A DNA stretch of 6,684 nucleotides from Acidobacteriota bacterium. GTDB lineage: Bacteria; Acidobacteriota; Thermoanaerobaculia; Multivoradales; UBA5704. The DNA lies in NCBI GenBank assembly GCA_003223675.1, contig QHVW01000981.1, positions 1 to 6,684 of the forward strand, read 5' to 3'. The first letter of the stretch is position 1. Each line of letters begins with the position of its first letter. Below the pieces are notes generated by a model, which searched no databases, was not told the DNA's origin, and saw only the letters and a program-made list of their open reading frames with translations. Shown one piece after another: positions 6,496-6,684 of the stretch. The position numbers and the translations under genes are program-made.

Positions 6496-6684
6496 AGCCA
6501 CCCCAATCCGGGCCCCATCAGGCCCGACGTCTCCGGGAATCCCAGCAGCCGGTTCATCCATTGGATGGCCCCGCCCGCGGCCCCCTTCACCAGGTTGTCG
6601 ATCGCCGAGAAGACCACTACGTGGTCTCTCGACACCGCGGCCGACAGCCGGGCGCGGTTCGTCCCCACCACGTCCTGAAGCCGC
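6492..6684 (-). CDS. argC: N-acetyl(or N-succinyl)-gamma-glutamyl-phosphate reductase, C-terminal end (partial)
   Basis: Only the last 63 residues are inside the window; the rest lies beyond the right edge. ArgC reduces N-acyl-glutamyl-5-phosphate to N-acyl-glutamate semialdehyde with NADPH, the third step of arginine synthesis. The visible part reads ...DVVGTNRARL... followed by VVVFSAIDNLVKGAAGGAIQ, WMNRLLGFPETSGL and a TGA stop. The stretch 'SAIDNLVKGAAGxAIQxMN' followed by 'G.PET.GL' is the diagnostic end of ArgC, where the C-terminal helix packs on the dehydrogenase domain. The stop codon overlaps the argD start as ATGA (6492-6495), so the two genes are translationally coupled. The frame is open to the window edge. 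Whether the acyl group is acetyl or succinyl cannot be decided from this fragment. Confidence 0.93.
   Translation of the reverse strand, partial: RLQDVVGTNRARLSAAVSRDHVVVFSAIDNLVKGAAGGAIQWMNRLLGFPETSGLMGPGLGWL

Noticed and set aside
6496..6561. Upstream ATG at 6561 as the argD start
   Set aside because: This would read 22 extra residues over the argC C-terminus in another frame; the ATGA overlap at 6492-6495 is the better start.
6611..6627. Inverted repeat AGACCAC-TAC-GTGGTCT
   Set aside because: It lies inside conserved argC coding sequence (RDHVVVF), has only 7-base arms and no T-tract, so it is not a convincing terminator or operator.
1..6684. tRNA, rRNA, CRISPR, transposase or phage features
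   Set aside because: No such pattern was seen on either strand; the window is filled by the arginine genes and one membrane protein.

Overview
The window is a GC-rich (by eye close to 70% G+C) bacterial segment in which every recognisable gene lies on the minus strand. Read in the direction of transcription, from high to low coordinates, it is an arginine biosynthesis operon: argC (C-terminal end only), argD, an N-acylornithine carbamoyltransferase (argF'), argB, an M20 deacylase (argE-type), argH, and a polytopic membrane protein cut by the left edge. The genes are packed with 4-base or 1-base overlaps (ATGA, TTGA, TGATG) or gaps of 6 to 16 bases. No internal promoter or terminator is visible, so this looks like one translationally coupled transcript whose promoter lies beyond the right edge.

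The gene set and order (argC-argD-argF'-argB-argE-argH) and several protein signatures match the Bacteroidetes version of the pathway. There the linear intermediates stay N-acylated through the carbamoylation step, and the acyl group is removed from N-acylcitrulline rather than from N-acylornithine. The carbamoyltransferase has Ala at the position (Glu92 in Xanthomonas, Pro90 in Bacteroides fragilis) that sets N-acetyl versus N-succinyl specificity. Published substitutions of that Glu, including Ala, give N-succinylornithine activity, so a succinylated pathway is the better guess. The base composition does not fit Bacteroidetes. A high-GC phylum such as Acidobacteriota or Gemmatimonadota is possible, but the assignment is weak.

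Two pathway genes are broken as they stand. argF' shifts frame near 4541-4558 and lacks about 30-37 residues of the second domain, including the conserved segment usually read as GAD-V/I-YAK-W. argH loses about 26 residues just after its start, also with a frameshift (near 2264-2270), and stops about 50 residues early at the C-terminus. argD, argB and argE read as full length. This is either decay of the pathway or, perhaps more likely for a metagenome-type contig, local assembly deletions.

argD carries an unusual N-terminal extension encoded by two low-complexity DNA elements: a 9-base tandem/palindromic repeat and a CCCTC...GAGGG inverted repeat of the kind normally dispersed between genes. 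Both are read in frame. The last gene (1160 to below 1) is an unrecognised multi-pass membrane protein resembling GT-C-type glycosyltransferases. There is no gene-free stretch longer than about 20 bases.
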